64,000 bases of DNA from Martelella sp. HB161492 (GTDB lineage Bacteria; Pseudomonadota; Alphaproteobacteria; Rhizobiales; Rhizobiaceae): NCBI RefSeq assembly GCF_013184775.1, contig NZ_JAATVV010000016.1, forward strand, positions 42,173 through 106,172, in the 5' to 3' direction. A program made the position numbers and the translations under genes. The notes beneath the pieces were generated by a model. That model worked only from the letters and a program-made list of their open reading frames with translations, did not search any database and was not told the DNA's origin. This document shows, piece after piece, positions 28,614-37,330 of this stretch (its first letter is position 1; each line of letters starts with the position of its first letter).

Positions 28614-29528
28614 ATGACACGCTTCGAGCGGATATCCGATCACCTGAAGCGGGAATGGCAGCTCTATCTCATGCTCGCACCGATGATCATCTGGTTGCTG
28701 CTTTTCCTCTACAAGCCCATGTACGGGCTGCAGATCGCCTTCAAGGACTACAGCGTCTTCCGCGGCATTTCCGGCAGCCCCTGGGTCGGGTTCGAACATT
28801 TCCAGACCCTGTTCGACAGCCCGCAATTCCTGCGCGCCTTCAAGAATACGGTCATTCTGTCCTTCTACAGCCTGCTGTTCGGCTTCCCGATGCCGATCAT
28901 CCTGGCACTGATGTTCAACGAGGTGCTGCATCAGAGTTTCAAGCGCACGTCGCAGACCATCGTCTATCTGCCGCATTTCATCTCGACGGTCATCATCGCC
29001 GGCATCATCATCACCGCCTTGTCGCCGTCGGCGGGCATCATCAACACCATACTCGGCTGGTTCGGGATCGAGCCGATCTACTTCCTCACCAAACCGGAAT
29101 GGTTCCGCACCATCTTCATCACCTCCGGCATCTGGCAGGAATCCGGCTTCGGCTCGATCGTCTTCCTGGCGGCGATTGCCGGCATATCGCCCTCGCTTTA
29201 CGAGAGCGCCGTGGTTGACGGCGCATCGCGCTGGCAGATGATGTGGCGCATCACGCTCCCCTGCATCATGCCGACCATCATCATCATGCTGATCATCCGC
29301 ATCGGCAATCTGCTCGAAGTATCCTTCGAGAAGGTCCTGCTGCTCTATCAGCCGGCGACCTACGAGACCGCCGATGTCATCAACACCTTCATCTACAGAC
29401 AGGGCCTGCAGGGCGGACAATATGATCTCGCCGCAGCGGCCGGCCTCTTCAACGCTGTCGTTGCCTTCGTGCTCGTGATGACGGCCAACACCATTGCCAA
29501 GCGCCGTTCCGGCACTTCGCTCTGGTAG
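28614..29528 (+). CDS. ABC permease, AlgM1/LplB type
   Basis: This is a membrane subunit of the oligosaccharide importer, 304 residues. The LplB-family opening is clear (WQLYLMLAPMIIWLLLFLYKPMYGLQIAFKDYSVFRGI). The ATPase-docking loop is YESAVVDGASRWQMMWRITLPCIMPTI. Six hydrophobic segments are spaced as expected. It starts 11 bases after the ATPase gene with GGAGG before the ATG. LplB/LplC permeases import acidic oligosaccharides, and AlgM1 of the alginate system is of this type. Confidence 0.9.
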   Translation: MTRFERISDHLKREWQLYLMLAPMIIWLLLFLYKPMYGLQIAFKDYSVFRGISGSPWVGFEHFQTLFDSPQFLRAFKNTVILSFYSLLFGFPMPIILALMFNEVLHQSFKRTSQTIVYLPHFISTVIIAGIIITALSPSAGIINTILGWFGIEPIYFLTKPEWFRTIFITSGIWQESGFGSIVFLAAIAGISPSLYESAVVDGASRWQMMWRITLPCIMPTIIIMLIIRIGNLLEVSFEKVLLLYQPATYETADVINTFIYRQGLQGGQYDLAAAAGLFNAVVAFVLVMTANTIAKRRSGTSLW

Positions 29529-29539
29529 GGAGCGCGCAC

Positions 29540-30424
29540 ATGCAAGCCAATATGAACCTCTATTCGAAGGGCGACCGCTTCTTTGTCGTCATCAACATGG
29601 TGCTGATCGCGATCTTCACCCTGTCGACGCTCTATCCCTTCATCTATATCGCAGCTTTGTCCTTCTCCTCCGGCTTTGCCGCCCGCGCCGGCCAGGTCGT
29701 GCTGACGCCGGTCGGACTGACGCTCGCAGCCTATGAGCGGGTTATCGCCGAGCCGGAATTCTGGCGTTCCTATCTCAACACCTTCATCTACACGATCGGC
29801 GGCACGGCGATGTCGCTGGTGATCATCATCCCCGGCGCCTATGCCCTGTCGCGCCGCAAGCTGTTCGGCCGGCGTTTCTTCAATCTCATGGTCGCTTTTA
29901 CCATGTGGTTTCATGCCGGCATGATCCCCTTCTTCCTCAACATGCGGGACCTGGGACTGCTGGACAGCTATTTCGGCATCATCATCGGCTTTGCCGTTTC
30001 CGCCTTCAACGTCATCCTGCTGCGCAATTTCTTCGAGAATATTCCGCAATCCTTCGAAGAAGCGGCACGCATGGATGGCGCCAATGAATTTCAGATCCTC
30101 TGGAAGGTTTTCATTCCGCTGTCGAAGCCGGCGATTGCCACGGTGACGCTGTTCTGCGTCGTTGCCCGCTGGAACGGCTTCTTCTGGGCCATGGTGCTTC
30201 TGACCGACGAGGGCAAGATTCCGCTGCAGGTGTATCTGCGCCAGACCATCGCCGCGATTTCGGATGATGACCAGTTTACCGCGACGCTGCTGAGCGCCCC
30301 CTATTCGGTCGAAACGGTCACCGCCGCGATCATCGTCTGCTCCATCATCCCGGTTCTGATCTTCTATCCCTTCATCCAGAAGTACTTCAACAAGGGCATC
30401 CTTCTGGGAGGCGTGAAGGAATAA
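29540..30424 (+). CDS. ABC permease, AlgM2/LplC type
   Basis: This is the partner permease, 294 residues. It opens FFVVINMVLIAIFTLSTLYPFIYIAALSFSS, typical of LplC/YtcP proteins. A central block, GMIPFFLNMRDLGLLDSYFGIII, precedes the ATPase-docking loop FEEAARMDGANEFQILWKVFIPLSKP. The C-terminus (YFNKGILLGGVKE) matches the family's usual ending. It forms the translocation pore with the upstream permease. The gap to the binding-protein gene is 33 bases and includes GGAGG. Confidence 0.9.
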   Translation: MQANMNLYSKGDRFFVVINMVLIAIFTLSTLYPFIYIAALSFSSGFAARAGQVVLTPVGLTLAAYERVIAEPEFWRSYLNTFIYTIGGTAMSLVIIIPGAYALSRRKLFGRRFFNLMVAFTMWFHAGMIPFFLNMRDLGLLDSYFGIIIGFAVSAFNVILLRNFFENIPQSFEEAARMDGANEFQILWKVFIPLSKPAIATVTLFCVVARWNGFFWAMVLLTDEGKIPLQVYLRQTIAAISDDDQFTATLLSAPYSVETVTAAIIVCSIIPVLIFYPFIQKYFNKGILLGGVKE

Positions 30425-30457
30425 CCCGCTTCGCATCAGCCATTATGGGAGGAATTT

Positions 30458-32026
30458 ATGCGAAAATTCATACTTGCAACAACGGCGCTCGGCCTGACCC
30501 TCGCCACCATTCCAGCACTTGCCCAGGATGGTTCCGGCCTGCTTCAGCTGCCGATCGTGGACAAGCCGCTCGAGCTGACGATCCATATGCATCACAAGCG
30601 CTATACGAGCTATAATGAGGACTGGCCGGTGGAGCAGGCAGCCCGCCAGATGACCAACATCTATCTGAAGAATGCCACGGTCGGCTCCAATAGCGACAAT
30701 TCCGACGAAGCCCTGAACCTGCTGCTCGCATCCGGCAAGATGCCGGATATTGTCGGCATGGCCGGCATCAAGCCGCAGGTTGACAAATATGGTCCCGAGG
30801 GCGCGTTCCAGCCGCTGAACGACCTGATCGACAAAGATGCGCCCGACATCAAGGCCTTTCTGGACAGCCATCCCGACATCAAGTCGGCGATCACCTCGTC
30901 AGACGGCAATATCTACTACATTCCCTATCTGCCGGACGGCAAATATGGCCGTGGCTATTTCATCCGCTACGACTGGCTGAAGAAACTCGGCCTCGACGTT
31001 CCGCAGAATGTCGACCAGCTGCATGACGTGCTGCTTGCATTCCGCAACGACGATCCGAATGGCAACGGGCTGAAGGATGAAATTCCCTATTTCGCCACCC
31101 AGTTCAACGAGCTGATCCGGCTTGTCACGCTGTGGGACGGACGTTCTTCGGGCTCTGATACCCAGTTCGACTTCTACGTCAAGGATGGCGAAATCCATCA
31201 TGGCTTCGTCGAAGAGGGTTATCATGTCGGCATGAGCAACCTGGCCGAATGGTACAAGGAAGGCCTGATCGACCCGGAAATCTTTACCCGCGGCAACAAT
31301 TCGCGTGAGGCGCTTCTCGGCCAGAATCTCGGTGGCATGACCCATGACTGGTTCGCCTCCACCGCCAGCTACAATGACACGCTGAAGGACAAGATCCCGG
31401 GATTTGACTGGGAAGCCATGGCACCGCCCGCCTCGGTTTCCGGCGTGAGGATGGAAGAACATCGCCGCATCCCGGTAAAGCCGGATGGCTGGGCGATCGG
31501 CTATACCAACAAGCATCCCGAAGAGACGATGAAATATTTCGACTTCTGGTTCACGCCCGAGGGCAAAGATCTCGCCAATTTCGGCGTTGAGGGGCAGCAA
31601 TGGACCATGGTCGACGGCCACCCGCAATTCACCACGGAAATGCTGACGAACGGCCAGCCCGTCAACAATCAGCTCTATGCCGTCGGATCGCAGCTGCAGG
31701 CGCGCGGCTACCCGCAGGACTATGCCTATGAGGAGCAATGGACCAACCAGACAGCGCTCGACGGCATCGCGCTCTATGATGAGGGCGACTATCTGATCGA
31801 TCAGTTCCTCGGCGTGTCGCTGAACCCGGACGAGCAGGCCGTTTACGACAAGTACTGGCCGGGCATCCGCACCTATATGCTGGAAAAGCAGCAGGCATGG
31901 ATCCTCGGCTCGGCTGATATCAATGCGGACTGGGACAACTATCTGAGCGAGGTTGACCGGATGGGCTACAGCAAGGTGATCGGTGCCATGCAGGAAGCCT
32001 ATGACCGCCAGTACAAGGCGAACTGA
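30458..32026 (+). CDS. Large periplasmic oligosaccharide-binding protein, AlgQ type (first copy)
   Basis: This is the substrate-binding protein of the importer, 522 residues. The signal peptide is residues 1-22 (cleavage after ALA). Residues 198-208 read DDPNGNGLKDE, an EF-hand-like calcium loop that I recall as a hallmark of the alginate-binding proteins AlgQ1 and AlgQ2, which are about this size. Other landmarks are MHHKRYTSYNEDWPV and TSSDGNIYYIPYLPDGKYGRGYFIRYDWL. It lies before the lyase gene and has a clear paralogue after it. The ligand is inferred to be an oligouronate. Confidence 0.88.
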   Translation: MRKFILATTALGLTLATIPALAQDGSGLLQLPIVDKPLELTIHMHHKRYTSYNEDWPVEQAARQMTNIYLKNATVGSNSDNSDEALNLLLASGKMPDIVGMAGIKPQVDKYGPEGAFQPLNDLIDKDAPDIKAFLDSHPDIKSAITSSDGNIYYIPYLPDGKYGRGYFIRYDWLKKLGLDVPQNVDQLHDVLLAFRNDDPNGNGLKDEIPYFATQFNELIRLVTLWDGRSSGSDTQFDFYVKDGEIHHGFVEEGYHVGMSNLAEWYKEGLIDPEIFTRGNNSREALLGQNLGGMTHDWFASTASYNDTLKDKIPGFDWEAMAPPASVSGVRMEEHRRIPVKPDGWAIGYTNKHPEETMKYFDFWFTPEGKDLANFGVEGQQWTMVDGHPQFTTEMLTNGQPVNNQLYAVGSQLQARGYPQDYAYEEQWTNQTALDGIALYDEGDYLIDQFLGVSLNPDEQAVYDKYWPGIRTYMLEKQQAWILGSADINADWDNYLSEVDRMGYSKVIGAMQEAYDRQYKAN

Positions 32027-32032
32027 CCTTTC

Positions 32033-32066
32033 CCCTGGCAGGCGGCCGCATGGGCGTCTGCCAGGG
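32033..32066 (+). terminator. Hairpin between binding-protein and lyase genes
   Basis: CCCTGGCAG (32033-32041) pairs perfectly with CTGCCAGGG (32058-32066) across a 16-base loop, just after the binding-protein stop. No T-tract follows. Such intra-operon hairpins usually protect the abundant binding-protein message or attenuate downstream genes. Confidence 0.5.
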
Positions 32067-32196
32067 TCCGCAGCACAACGAACGGATACCGTCGGGGCGG
32101 CCCTGCTGGCCCGACCGGTGGAACTTTACCAAAATCAGCCCTTTCGCGCCGAGAACGGCACTCGAACCGGCTTTCGAGCAACAAGGAACTGCGTCG

Positions 32197-34530
32197 ATGA
32201 CTTCGACACCCAAACCATCACAGCAAACGCTTCTCGACGAGCCGCGCGCGGGCCGGCTGAACATCCAATACGCCCCTGTCAATGACCGCCGCATCACCGA
32301 AAATCCGCCGCGCTTCACCTGGCTGCCGGTGATCGAGGAGGAGGCACGCTATGTGCTCCGGGTGTCCACCGATCCGGCCTTTGCTGAGACCGCGACAGAG
32401 GTCTTCGCCGATCTGCCGCTCAACTTCCTGACACCGGACCGGCACTTCGCGCCGGGGCAGTATTACTGGTCCTATGCCGTATGGGATCCGGTACACAAGC
32501 AGGCAGCGACGAACTGGAGCTCGGTGCGCAGCTTTGTCCTCGAAGAGGGCCTGCCGGACGTGCCGCTTGCCGGGCGCGACACGCGCTATGCCGGCGCCAA
32601 TATGGCGCATCCCCGGCTCTGGCTGTCGCCGGACGAAATTGCCGCCTTTCGCACGCGCCTGGCCGATGATCCGGACTATTGCGCATGGGGCCGCTTCTTC
32701 GAGCACAGCGTCAAACCCTGGCGCGACCGGGCGGTCATGGCCGAGCCGCAACCTTATCCCAACGACACCCGCACGGCCGATATCTGGCGCGAGACCTATA
32801 TCCGCTGCCAGGAGCTGATCTATGCCATCCGCCATATGGCGATCGCCGGCCGGGTGCTGGAAGACGAGACGCTGCTCGCACGGGCAAAGACCTGGCTGCT
32901 GGCCATTGCCGGCTGGGATCCTTCGGGCACGACCTCACGCGCCTATACCGATGAATGGGCCTTCCGCGTGACGCTGGCGCTTGCCTGGGGCTATGACTGG
33001 CTCCACGACCAGCTTGATGATGATGAGCGCGAGGCAGTGCGTTCGGCGTTGCTGCTGCGCACCCGTGAGGTTGCCGATCACATCATCAAACACGCCAATA
33101 TTCACCTCTTCCCCTATGACAGCCACGCCGTGCGCGCCGTCTCTGCCGTGCTGGTGCCGGCGGCCATCGCGCTTCTCGACGAAGCCGAAGAGGCGCGCGG
33201 CTGGCTCGATTATGCCATCGAATTCCTGTTCACCGTCTATTCGCCCTGGGGCGATGATGAGGGCGGCTGGGCCGAGGGGCCGCATTACTGGATGACCGGC
33301 ATGGCCTATCTGATCGATGCCGCCAATCTCTTGAAGAAATTCGCCGGCATCGATCTCTATCAGCGGCCCTTTTTCCAGAAGACCGGCGATTTTCCGCTCT
33401 ACACCAAAGCCCCTGACTTAAGACGCGGAACCTTTGGCGATGACAGCACCATGGGTGCCTTGCCCAGTCTCAAGGTCGGCTACAACCTTCGCCAATATGC
33501 CGGTGTCACCGGCAATCCTGCCTATCAGTGGTATTACGACACGGTCCGGGCCAATGATGCCGGGACCGAGATGGAGTTCTACAATTACGGCTGGTGGGAT
33601 CTGAATTTCGATGAAATGTGCTACCGCCATGACTTTCCCATCATAAAGGGCGCACCGCCGGCGGACACGGACAGGCTGCGCTGGTTCCGCGGCATTGGCT
33701 GGGCGGCGATCCAGCACAAGATGGGGACGCCGGACGAGCATATCAGCTTCATCTTCAAGTCCTCGCCCTTCGGATCGATCAGCCACAGCCATGGCGATCA
33801 GAATGCCTTCTGCATGTCGGCCTTCGGGGAGGATCTGGCGATCCAGTCGGGCTATTATGTCGCGTTCAACAGCACGATGCACCGGCAGTGGCGGCGCCAG
33901 ACGCGTTCGAAAAACGCCATCCTCATCAATGGCAAGGGACAATATGCCGATCGTGACAAGGCCCGGACGATCCAGGCAACCGGCAATATCGAGACGGTCT
34001 GCGAGCATGATGACCATATCTATATGCGCGGCAATGCCACGGCAGCCTATCGCTCGCTGTCTCCGGAGGTGACCCGCGTCGAGCGTGAGGTCTATTTCGT
34101 CCGCAGCAGCTATTTCGTCATCGTTGACGTGATTGATGCCGATGAGCCGGTCGAAGTCGATTTCCTGCTGCATGCCAACGCGCCCTTCGATCTGGGCAAG
34201 GACACCTTCCGCTATTCGGGCGAAAAGGCTGGTTTTTATGGCAAGTTCCTGTTTTCCGAAGCTGGCGAGCCGACGCTCAGCCAGGTGACAGGCTATGCCG
34301 ATGTCGATCCGGAGGAGATCAAGGGCCTGCCCGTTTCAACCCATTTGCGGGCCACGTTCCCGCGTGCCGACCGACACCGGATCGCCACGCTGATCGTGCC
34401 CTATCCGGCGGCCGAGCCCAGACGGGTTTTCTCCTTCATCGATGACCAGGGCTATGACTGCGACCTCTATTTCACCGATGCCGATGAAAACAGCTTCCGC
34501 GTTGTGGTGAAGAAGAAGGCGCGCGCCTGA
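32197..34530 (+). CDS. Exo-acting alginate lyase family (PL15, heparinase II/III fold)
   Basis: This enzyme should cleave acidic oligosaccharides by beta-elimination in the cytoplasm after import; no signal peptide is seen. From ATG 32197 (AAGGA nine bases before) it has 777 residues, close to the 776 of Agrobacterium Atu3025, an exo-alginate lyase, from memory. H310 (YDSHAVRAV) and Y364 (GPHYWMTG) lie where I recall the catalytic His311 and Tyr365 of Atu3025. Order: N-terminal beta region (about 1-130), (alpha/alpha) toroid (140-450), then the C-terminal heparinase II/III beta-sheet domain with SSPFGSISHSHGDQNAFCM. Placement between two AlgQ-like genes supports oligoalginate as substrate. 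Confidence 0.88.
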   Translation: MTSTPKPSQQTLLDEPRAGRLNIQYAPVNDRRITENPPRFTWLPVIEEEARYVLRVSTDPAFAETATEVFADLPLNFLTPDRHFAPGQYYWSYAVWDPVHKQAATNWSSVRSFVLEEGLPDVPLAGRDTRYAGANMAHPRLWLSPDEIAAFRTRLADDPDYCAWGRFFEHSVKPWRDRAVMAEPQPYPNDTRTADIWRETYIRCQELIYAIRHMAIAGRVLEDETLLARAKTWLLAIAGWDPSGTTSRAYTDEWAFRVTLALAWGYDWLHDQLDDDEREAVRSALLLRTREVADHIIKHANIHLFPYDSHAVRAVSAVLVPAAIALLDEAEEARGWLDYAIEFLFTVYSPWGDDEGGWAEGPHYWMTGMAYLIDAANLLKKFAGIDLYQRPFFQKTGDFPLYTKAPDLRRGTFGDDSTMGALPSLKVGYNLRQYAGVTGNPAYQWYYDTVRANDAGTEMEFYNYGWWDLNFDEMCYRHDFPIIKGAPPADTDRLRWFRGIGWAAIQHKMGTPDEHISFIFKSSPFGSISHSHGDQNAFCMSAFGEDLAIQSGYYVAFNSTMHRQWRRQTRSKNAILINGKGQYADRDKARTIQATGNIETVCEHDDHIYMRGNATAAYRSLSPEVTRVEREVYFVRSSYFVIVDVIDADEPVEVDFLLHANAPFDLGKDTFRYSGEKAGFYGKFLFSEAGEPTLSQVTGYADVDPEEIKGLPVSTHLRATFPRADRHRIATLIVPYPAAEPRRVFSFIDDQGYDCDLYFTDADENSFRVVVKKKARA

Positions 34531-34644
34531 ACAGCATCGACAGATCAAGCATCGCCCGGGGCCCGTGCTCCGGGTGGCCCATGAGGGCAGCCCCCGGGGG
34601 AGGTTTCTGGGGTTTCTCGTTTCGCATGACCAAGGGAGGACCAT

Positions 34645-36219
34645 ATGCGCAAACGACTTTTGATATCCACCATGCTCGCCACGTTCGCTGCCGCCGTTCC
34701 GGCGCTGGCCGATGAGACAGCACCGCAGGAAGGCATGGCGCTGCCGATCGTTGCAAGCCCGCTTGCGCTGACGATCCACATGCATCACAAGCGCTATCCG
34801 CGCTATGACGAAAGCTGGCCGGTCGAGGTGGAGGCCTGCCGGCTCACCAATATCTGCCTGAAAAATGCGACCGTCGGATCCAATTCCGACGATTCCAACG
34901 AGGCGCTGAACCTGCTGATGGCATCGGGCAAGATCCCCGATATTGTCGGCATGATGGGCATCAAGGATGTCGTCAACAAATATGGACCGGAAGGCGCATT
35001 TCAGCCGCTGAACGACCTGATCGACCAATATGCGCCGCATATCAAGGCTGTGCTCGACCAGAATCCGAGTATCCGCTCGGCCATCACCTCATCTGACGGC
35101 AATATCTATTTCATTCCCGATATGCCGGACGGAAAATATACGATGGGCTTTTTCATCCGCTATGACTGGCTGGACAAGCTCGGCCTCGACGTGCCGCAAA
35201 ATGTCGAGGAACTGCATCAGGTCCTGCTCGCTTTCCGCAACGACGATCCCAACGGCAACGGCCTGAAGGACGAGATTCCCTATTTCAATCGCGCCTGGCA
35301 GGAGTTTCCGCGGCTTGTGACATTGTGGGACGGGCGGACATCAGGGTCGGATACCTATTATGATTTCTATGTGGATGACGGGCAGGTGCGCCACGGTTTC
35401 ATCGGCGAGGGCTATCATCTCGGGATCAGCAATCTCGCCCAGTGGTATCAGGAAGGCCTGATCGATCCGGAAATCTTCACCCGCGGTGCCTCGTCACGCG
35501 AATATCTTCTGTCGGAAAATCTCGGCGGCATGACCCATGACTGGTTTGCCTCGACTGCCGGCTATAATGATTCCATCGGTGACAAGGTCGAAGGCTTTGA
35601 TTTCCGCGCCTTTCCGCCACCGGCCTCGGTCTCGGGCGTGCGGATGGAGGAGACCCGCCGCAGCCCTGTCCGCCCTGACGGCTGGGCGATGGGCTACACC
35701 AATACGCACCCGGAAGAAACGATGAAATATTTCGATTTCTGGTTCTCACCGGTTGGCAAGAACCTCGTCAATTACGGCGTCGAGGGCAAGCAGTGGGACA
35801 TGGTTGATGGCAAGCCCAGGCTCAAGCCAGAGGTGCTCGGCAGCGGCGAGCCGGTCAACGCGCAGATGTATGCGATCGGCGCATCGCTGCAGACACGCGG
35901 CTATCCGCGCGACTATGAGCAGGAGCGGCAATGGACCAATCAGGCCGCGCTTGATGGCATTGCCCTCTATGATCAGGGCGACTATCTGATCGACCTTTTC
36001 CCCGGCGTGTCGCTGAACCCGGAAGAACAGGCCGTCTACGACAAATACTGGCCGCCGATTCTCGACCTGATGCTGGAAAAACAGCAGGCCTGGCTGCTCG
36101 GCTCAGCCGATGTCGATGCGGAATGGGATGGCTATCTGGCGCAACTGGACAGCATGGGCATGCAGCAGGTGCTCGCCGTCATGCAGGAAGCCTATCAACG
36201 GCAATATCAGGCCAACTGA
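34645..36219 (+). CDS. Large periplasmic oligosaccharide-binding protein, AlgQ type (second copy)
   Basis: This 524-residue protein is clearly a paralogue of the binding protein at 30458; most blocks are shared, including MHHKRYPRYDESWPV, the calcium loop DDPNGNGLKDE (around residues 202-212) and the C-terminal KQQAWLLGSADVDAEWDGYL. The signal peptide ends near residue 22 (ALA). Two binding proteins with one ATPase and two permeases is the arrangement of the A1 alginate system (AlgQ1, AlgQ2), where both feed the same transporter. The copies differ mainly at the N-terminus and in the ligand-cleft loops, which might shift size preference. Confidence 0.88.
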   Translation: MRKRLLISTMLATFAAAVPALADETAPQEGMALPIVASPLALTIHMHHKRYPRYDESWPVEVEACRLTNICLKNATVGSNSDDSNEALNLLMASGKIPDIVGMMGIKDVVNKYGPEGAFQPLNDLIDQYAPHIKAVLDQNPSIRSAITSSDGNIYFIPDMPDGKYTMGFFIRYDWLDKLGLDVPQNVEELHQVLLAFRNDDPNGNGLKDEIPYFNRAWQEFPRLVTLWDGRTSGSDTYYDFYVDDGQVRHGFIGEGYHLGISNLAQWYQEGLIDPEIFTRGASSREYLLSENLGGMTHDWFASTAGYNDSIGDKVEGFDFRAFPPPASVSGVRMEETRRSPVRPDGWAMGYTNTHPEETMKYFDFWFSPVGKNLVNYGVEGKQWDMVDGKPRLKPEVLGSGEPVNAQMYAIGASLQTRGYPRDYEQERQWTNQAALDGIALYDQGDYLIDLFPGVSLNPEEQAVYDKYWPPILDLMLEKQQAWLLGSADVDAEWDGYLAQLDSMGMQQVLAVMQEAYQRQYQAN

Positions 36220-36229
36220 CCCTGAAATA

Positions 36230-36268
36230 GCCATCGCCCGGCGCCATTCTTCAGCGCCGGGCGATGGC
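36230..36268 (+). terminator. Strong hairpin at end of the oligouronate operon
   Basis: GCCATCGCCCGGCGC (36230-36244) pairs with GCGCCGGGCGATGGC (36254-36268), a perfect 15-base stem with a 9-base loop, 10 bases after the second binding-protein stop. The T-tract is poor, but stem strength and position support termination or 3'-end protection. Confidence 0.7.
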
Positions 36269-36445
36269 GCTTCGCTCCGGAACGGACTTGCACCATGGCG
36301 TGCTTCAGCGCATATGATGCCACTAAAGTGCTTTTGTATGATTAATGAACATCTTCAGGGCGCGCGTTTGTCAGGCGGCTTCCCGTCGCCCTGCAGGCGC
36401 TGAATAGAGCGCCCCGATTTCGGGCAGAAACAGGAACCGGACCGG

Positions 36446-37159
36446 ATGGCGACAAGCTTCAAGACGATCGAAAGCTCCAAACGTGGCCTGAACATGCAGG
36501 TTGCCGCTGCGATTGCCGCCAGGATCCTGTCCGGAGACATTGCCGAGAATGAAGCTATTCCCAGCGAGATGACCCTGTGCGAGCAGATGGGCATCAGCCG
36601 CACGACGATCCGCGAGGCGACCAAGCTTCTGGCCTCGAAAGGGCTGCTGGAGTCCCGTCCGAAAACCGGAACGCGGGTCATGCCGCGCACCCATTGGAAC
36701 GTGCTCGATCCGCAAATCCTGGAATGGATGACGGCGTCGGCCGATCCTGCCGTTCTGCTGACGCAATTTCTCGGGCTGCGCCGCTCCATCGAGCCGGAAG
36801 CCTGCGCGCTTGCGGCGGTCAATGCCACGGCCAGTCAGCGGATTGCCATTTCCGAAGCCTTTCAGGGCATGGTTGCGGTGTCGAAAGACTTCGATCAGGC
36901 CGCATGGCAGGAGGTCGACCTGCGGTTCCACAGCCTGATTTTCCAGTCGAGCGGAAACCTGTTTTTCATCCCGTTCGGGAATATCCTCCGCTCGGTCTAT
37001 GCCAATTTCTTCAACCACTCGTCCGAGGAAGGCGGCATGTGTCTCAACGAGCATCGGGCGATCTACGACGCCATCATGGCAGGTGATGCCGAGCGCAGCC
37101 GCCATGCGTCGCTGGTGCTGCTTCAGGAAGAAAAGCACCGGCTGGCGACCGGCGCCTGA
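36446..37159 (+). CDS. GntR-family regulator with FCD domain (second)
   Basis: This is a FadR-subfamily GntR regulator, 237 residues. The winged helix-turn-helix is about residues 10-80 (AAAIAARILSGDIAENEAIPSEMTLCEQMGISRTTIREATKLLASKGLLESRPKTGTRV is the relevant span). The FCD domain follows, with likely metal ligands in EVDLRFHSLIF and LNEHRAIYDAIMAGD. It lies after the hairpin that ends the oligouronate operon and about 170 bases before the Ugp-like importer. Either locus may be its target; FCD regulators of this branch often sense hexonates or uronate breakdown products. Confidence 0.85.
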   Translation: MATSFKTIESSKRGLNMQVAAAIAARILSGDIAENEAIPSEMTLCEQMGISRTTIREATKLLASKGLLESRPKTGTRVMPRTHWNVLDPQILEWMTASADPAVLLTQFLGLRRSIEPEACALAAVNATASQRIAISEAFQGMVAVSKDFDQAAWQEVDLRFHSLIFQSSGNLFFIPFGNILRSVYANFFNHSSEEGGMCLNEHRAIYDAIMAGDAERSRHASLVLLQEEKHRLATGA

Positions 37160-37330
37160 TGCGCGGATAAACAGCGGCCTCAGGGCGCCGCTTGTCTGAC
37201 ACCGGAGCGGTATAGGCGCGGGCTGTCGCCGTCATCAACTCTTCATCATTCGTTTAACGCTTTGTCGTCTTGCGACGATAATTGCATGTGGCACGCACAA
37301 TGCAATTTTCGTTGCAGGAAGGACATTTTG

